This document shows, one piece after another, positions 10,555 through 13,506 of a stretch of 13,506 bases of DNA. The DNA is taken from the NCBI GenBank assembly GCA_030630685.1, contig DAOVMN010000016.1, positions 1 to 13,506 of the forward strand, written 5' to 3'. Origin of the DNA: Thermoplasmata archaeon (GTDB lineage: Archaea > Thermoplasmatota > DAOVMN01). The notes below the pieces were generated by a model. The model had not been told where the DNA came from and ran no database searches. It saw only the letters and a list, made by a program, of their open reading frames with translations. The first letter of the stretch is position 1; each line of letters starts with the position of its first letter. Both the position numbers and the translations under genes were made by a program.

Positions 10555-11703
10555 ATGATTCCATTATTCAGACCATCTTTGGGTGAGGAAGAACTGAACT
10601 CCATCAAAAAGACCTTTGAATCCGGCTGGGTCGGGTTAGGCCCACGCACAAAGGAGTTCGAGGATGCCTTTGCCCGATACATTGGAACAAAGCATGCCGT
10701 TGGTGTGGCTTCAGCAACCGATGGTCTCCATATCATCCTGAAATCTTTTGGTGTTGAGGGCAGCGAAGTGCTTACTCCATCCCTGACTTTTATCTCGACA
10801 AACCATGCCATTCTTTACAACAATGCAAAGCCTGTTTTTGTGGATGTTGAGGAAGACACCCTGTGCGTGGATGTCGGGGACCTCAATGAAAAGGTCACCT
10901 CAAAAACAAAGGCAATTATCCCGGTCCATTACGGAGGACATCCTGTGGATATGAATGCTATCAATGAAATTGCCGAGGACCATAACTTGGTAGTGATTGA
11001 AGATGCTGCTCATGCTGTTGGGGCTGAATACAACGGAAAGAAAACTGGCACACTTGGAGATGCGGGAAGTTTCAGTTTTCAGGCAATAAAGAACATGACC
11101 ACAGGTGAAGGTGGAATGCTCACCTTCGATGATGATGCTCTCGATCAGAGATTAAGGGCCCTTAGATGGGTTGGAATCAACAAAGACACAGTCTCCAGAG
11201 CAATGAGCCAGGGTAAGGAAACAAGATATTCCTGGGAATACGATGTGGTTGAACTCGGTTACAAGTGCCACATGAGCGACATTCAGGCCGCTATAGGTCT
11301 TATCCAGTTAAAGAAACTCGATAACCACCTCAATGCTGGAAGAACAAGGGTGGCAGAGGCTTACAATAAAGCCTTCAGAGATGTGGAATGGATCAGTATT
11401 CCTGTGGAAAAGCCAGGTGTGAAACGGGTGTACTGGAACTACGCCCTCAAAGTGGAAAACGGAAAACGGGATGAATTTGGAGAGTATCTGAGAGAGCACG
11501 GTATCTCCTACGGCGTCCACTACCTGCCAAACCACCTCCATCCATTCTATCAGGAACTGATTAATAACGGCACAATAAAGGAGCCCCATGTGCCTGTAAC
11601 CATGGAGGTGTGGAAGAAGATACTATGCCTCCCCATCTATGCTGACCTGAAGGCTGAAGAGGTGAACTATATTATTGAGACAGTTAAGAGATTTGAGGGG
11701 TGA
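10555..11703 (+). CDS. DegT/DnrJ/EryC1/StrS-family sugar aminotransferase
   Basis: A PLP-dependent aminotransferase acting on nucleotide-linked keto-sugars, 382 residues, normal for the family. Seen: the N-terminal IPLFRPSLGEEE and SGWVGLGP, the cofactor-contacting VVIEDAAHAVGAEY (Asp150), the PLP lysine K179 in SFSFQAIKNMTTGEGG, the HMSDIQAAIGLIQL segment, and the C-terminal ISYGVHYLPNHLHPFYQ. In this setting it probably transfers an amino group from glutamate to a dTDP-keto-6-deoxyhexose made by RfbB. Whether at C3 or C4 cannot be told: no QdtA/FdtA-type ketoisomerase is visible in the window. The ribosome binding site GAGGGGCTGAT precedes the ATG. The stop lies in the binding site of the next gene, indicating an operon. 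Confidence 0.92.
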   Translation: MIPLFRPSLGEEELNSIKKTFESGWVGLGPRTKEFEDAFARYIGTKHAVGVASATDGLHIILKSFGVEGSEVLTPSLTFISTNHAILYNNAKPVFVDVEEDTLCVDVGDLNEKVTSKTKAIIPVHYGGHPVDMNAINEIAEDHNLVVIEDAAHAVGAEYNGKKTGTLGDAGSFSFQAIKNMTTGEGGMLTFDDDALDQRLRALRWVGINKDTVSRAMSQGKETRYSWEYDVVELGYKCHMSDIQAAIGLIQLKKLDNHLNAGRTRVAEAYNKAFRDVEWISIPVEKPGVKRVYWNYALKVENGKRDEFGEYLREHGISYGVHYLPNHLHPFYQELINNGTIKEPHVPVTMEVWKKILCLPIYADLKAEEVNYIIETVKRFEG

Positions 11704-11708
11704 TTTAG

Positions 11709-12650
11709 ATAACGGAGCACTTCCCAAAGGTTTTCGCGGTGACACTCAACTGGAACAGAAAACATGACACAGAGGAATGTGTCAATGCCCTGTTAGAAAT
11801 GAACTATCCCAACTTTGAGATTGTGGTAGTGGATAACGGCTCTGAGGACGGCAGTGTTGATCATCTAAAAGAGAAATTAGGAGATAAAATCCACATAGTT
11901 GCTAATGGAAAGAACCTTGGTTATGCTGATGGATTCAATTCCGGCATCAACTATGTTATGGAAAGAGAAGCAAACTATATTCTCATCCTCAACAATGACA
12001 CAAAAATCGATAAAAATGCACTCACAGAACTAGTAAAAACGGCAGAGTCAGATCCAAAGATAGGGTTTGTTTCTGGAAAGGTTTATCATTTCAATAAGCC
12101 AAATGTTATTCAGACCGTGGGAAAACTCACCGACCCCATCACACTTGTGGGAGCACATGTTGGAGCCAACGAAATGGATGAAGGACAATACGATGAAATA
12201 AGGGATTATGATTTCATCGACGATGTCTTCCTTTTGGTTCGATGGGAGGTCATTGAAAAAGTTGGTGGGTATGATTCTAATTTCTTTCTTTATTTTGAAG
12301 AAACTGACTGGTGTGCCCGAGTACGAAGGGCAGGATACCGTATTGTTTTCGCACCTGCAGCAAAGATATGGCACAAGGGAAGTATGAGTTCCGGAGGAGG
12401 AACCAATCCTGTAAACACGTTCTGGCTTGCAAGGAACAGGTATCCGTTTATAGGGAGAAATGGAAGTCCAAAGCAGTGGAACCATTTCCTATTAAAGAAT
12501 TTCTTTTATCAAATTCCAATGACCGTATTTGTGCGAGCAGTTAAGGGCAAATTTAATATCCTTGTCTCATATATTAAAGGAAATCTCTCAGGCCTCATCT
12601 GGGTCCTGAGAAATAAGGAACAAAAGGAGGCTATTTATGAAATTAATTGA
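11709..12650 (+). CDS. Family 2 glycosyltransferase (rhamnosyltransferase-like)
   Basis: A GT-A fold transferase that moves a sugar from a nucleotide donor to a growing glycan. From the first standard start (GTG 11739): TLNWNRKHDT, VVVDNGSEDGS (29-39), NLGYADGFNSGI, LILNNDTKID with the NND metal site (85-87), FLYFEETDWCARVRRAGY with the acidic ED pair (187-191), and WHKGS (211-215). This is the WbbL/RfbF-like layout. That start would cut the first beta strand. The frame extends upstream through ITEHFPKVFAV to an ATA at 11709-11711, preceded 4 bases away by GGGGTGAT, so ATA (or a mutated or misread ATG) is the likely start used here. A stop (TAG 11706-11708) lies just before. The last codons overlap the next gene by 14 bases. 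Confidence 0.9.
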   Translation: MTEHFPKVFAVTLNWNRKHDTEECVNALLEMNYPNFEIVVVDNGSEDGSVDHLKEKLGDKIHIVANGKNLGYADGFNSGINYVMEREANYILILNNDTKIDKNALTELVKTAESDPKIGFVSGKVYHFNKPNVIQTVGKLTDPITLVGAHVGANEMDEGQYDEIRDYDFIDDVFLLVRWEVIEKVGGYDSNFFLYFEETDWCARVRRAGYRIVFAPAAKIWHKGSMSSGGGTNPVNTFWLARNRYPFIGRNGSPKQWNHFLLKNFFYQIPMTVFVRAVKGKFNILVSYIKGNLSGLIWVLRNKEQKEAIYEIN

Positions 12651-13110
12651 AGGAGTAAAATTAAAAAAGCTCCGGGTCATCCCGGATGAAAGAGGCTGGC
12701 TCATGGAAATTCTCAGACAGGACGATGAGATTTTTGAAAGATTCGGTCAGGTGTACCTTACCACCGCTTATCCCGGCGTTGTTAAGGGCTGGCACTATCA
12801 CCGAATTCAGACCGATAATTTCACATGCATAAAGGGGATGATGAAGGTGGCTCTTTATGATGGAAGAAAAGATTCCCCAACCTATAAAAAGATAAATGAG
12901 TTCTTCATTGGAGAGAAGAATCCAATGCTCATTTCGGTTCCACCCTTTGTGTACCACGGATTTAAGGCGATAGGAACTGAGACAGCCTATTTCCTGAGCG
13001 TCCCCACAGAACCCTATAATTATGAAGAACCAGATGAATTCAGGGCACCACCAGCCGACCCAGAGATTGGATACGACTGGATTCTGGATAAGACCAAGAA
13101 AAATGGATAA
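12637..13110 (+). CDS. rfbC: dTDP-4-dehydrorhamnose 3,5-epimerase-family cupin
   Basis: A 157-residue cupin, shorter than classical RfbC (about 180). It has RVIPDERGWLMEILR, VKGWHYHRIQTDNF with His53/His55, KVALYDGRKDS, VPPFVYHGFKAIG with the Tyr106-His107 pair, and the conserved tail TEPYNYEEPDEFRAPPADPE-x-GYDW. The last block is diagnostic of the RmlC family rather than of the FdtA/QdtA ketoisomerase group. It likely epimerises a dTDP-4-keto-6-deoxyglucose from RfbB, though HYHR in place of the usual LHxQ-type motif leaves the exact activity open. ATG 12637 follows AGGAGG (6-base gap), which is encoded in the end of the glycosyltransferase gene. Confidence 0.85.
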   Translation: MKLIEGVKLKKLRVIPDERGWLMEILRQDDEIFERFGQVYLTTAYPGVVKGWHYHRIQTDNFTCIKGMMKVALYDGRKDSPTYKKINEFFIGEKNPMLISVPPFVYHGFKAIGTETAYFLSVPTEPYNYEEPDEFRAPPADPEIGYDWILDKTKKNG

Positions 13111-13133
13111 AAAGACTAACTGAGGTGGAATGA

Positions 13134-13506
13134 TTGGCTGATTTTGAAAAGTTACTGGTAACAGGCGGCATGGGGTTTATCGGCTCAAACTTCATCCGCT
13201 TCATGCTGAAGAAACATCCGGATTACCAAATTGTCAATCTCGATAAACTCACCTACGCTGGCAATCCGGAGAATCTAAGAGATATCGAACATCTGGATAA
13301 CTATAAATTCATTAAAGGGGATATCTGCGACCCAGAGGTTGTCCAAGAGGCGATGAAGGGATGTGACGGAGTTGTTCACTTTGCTGCCGAAACCCATGTG
13401 GACAGGTCGATCCATGATGCCGGGGAGTTCATCAAGGCCGATGTATTTGGGACCTTTGTTCTGCTTGAAAGAGCGAGAAGGGAGAGCATCAAGCGGTTTG
13501 TTCATA
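13134..13506 (+). CDS. rfbB: dTDP-glucose 4,6-dehydratase (5' part, cut by window end)
   Basis: Converts dTDP-glucose to dTDP-4-keto-6-deoxyglucose with bound NAD; a short-chain dehydrogenase-type fold. About 124 of some 330 residues are present: LLVTGGMGFIGSNFIRFML with the GxxGxxG nucleotide-binding motif (11-17), VNLDKLTYAGNPENLRDIE, then GDICDP and VVHFAAETHVDRSI, all as in RmlB/RfbB. The start is a TTG at 13134, preceded by GAGGTGG with a 5-base gap. The nearby ATG at 13130 is out of frame and hits a stop at once. It follows the rfbC-like gene by 23 bases. The frame continues to the last base. Confidence 0.92.
   Translation, partial: MADFEKLLVTGGMGFIGSNFIRFMLKKHPDYQIVNLDKLTYAGNPENLRDIEHLDNYKFIKGDICDPEVVQEAMKGCDGVVHFAAETHVDRSIHDAGEFIKADVFGTFVLLERARRESIKRFVH

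Noticed and set aside
10521..10811. Minus-strand frame opposite the aminotransferase start
   Set aside because: It is antisense to a well-supported gene and has no family resemblance.
12048..12485. Minus-strand frame of 145 codons opposite the glycosyltransferase
   Set aside because: It is a shadow of the coding strand; the plus frame has all GT2 motifs.

Overview
The window looks archaeal, most likely euryarchaeal. The lumazine synthase is of the short archaeal kind. Several genes follow TATA-like boxes (TTTATATT, TTATAAAC, TTTAAATA), and ribosome binding sites are GGAGGTGAT-like. No RNA gene, CRISPR array or transposase was seen. I cannot name the genus from sequence alone.

Layout. (1) Positions 1-451 (+) hold the end of a riboflavin operon: a few codons of an upstream gene that could be riboflavin synthase, then ribH. 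(2) Positions 535-8929 form a dense island of about eleven toxin-antitoxin or toxin-antitoxin-like cassettes. All are on the minus strand and mostly have lower GC than the flanking genes. In order: RelE (frameshifted) with its antitoxin; a 35-codon antitoxin-like remnant; a coiled-coil antitoxin followed by an AlbA/divergent-ATPase protein; a UPF0175-like antitoxin with a PIN toxin; a lone DUF5678 protein; BrnT-like toxin with CopG-type antitoxin; DUF6364-like antitoxin with an N-terminally truncated PIN toxin; MNT/HEPN; DUF4258 with a YgiT-type zinc finger; RHH antitoxin with RelE; and VapB with a frameshifted VapC. (3) Positions 8930-9569 are mostly repeats: a long imperfect hairpin, a promoter/leader repeat, and a 53-codon remnant of an Ig-like surface protein. 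(4) Positions 9570-13506 are a dTDP-sugar and glycan cluster: rfbA (-), then divergently a DegT/StrS aminotransferase, a GT2 glycosyltransferase, an RfbC-like cupin and the start of rfbB (+).

The cassettes are separated by several families of dispersed repeats that ordinary annotation would leave blank. The most striking is an array of small hairpins (1154-1292, again 5898-5965). Stem sequences differ from unit to unit while complementarity is kept and the loop stays GAA or AAG. Each array runs into the same short coding tail (AGNVVER...), which is also the C-terminus of the 53-codon surface-protein remnant at 9299-9460. A second repeat (7588-7715 and 9171-9300) carries a TATA box and a leader with three 11-bp tandem units.

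Three of the toxins are damaged: two by single-base losses and one by loss of its 5' end. One antitoxin is followed by an AlbA/ATPase gene where a PIN toxin might be expected. The island therefore looks like a site of repeated cassette gain, exchange and toxin decay next to a surface-glycan locus. The sugar genes should make an activated dTDP-6-deoxy(amino)sugar (RfbA, then RfbB, then epimerase and/or aminotransferase) for the glycosyltransferase. The exact sugar cannot be fixed from this window.
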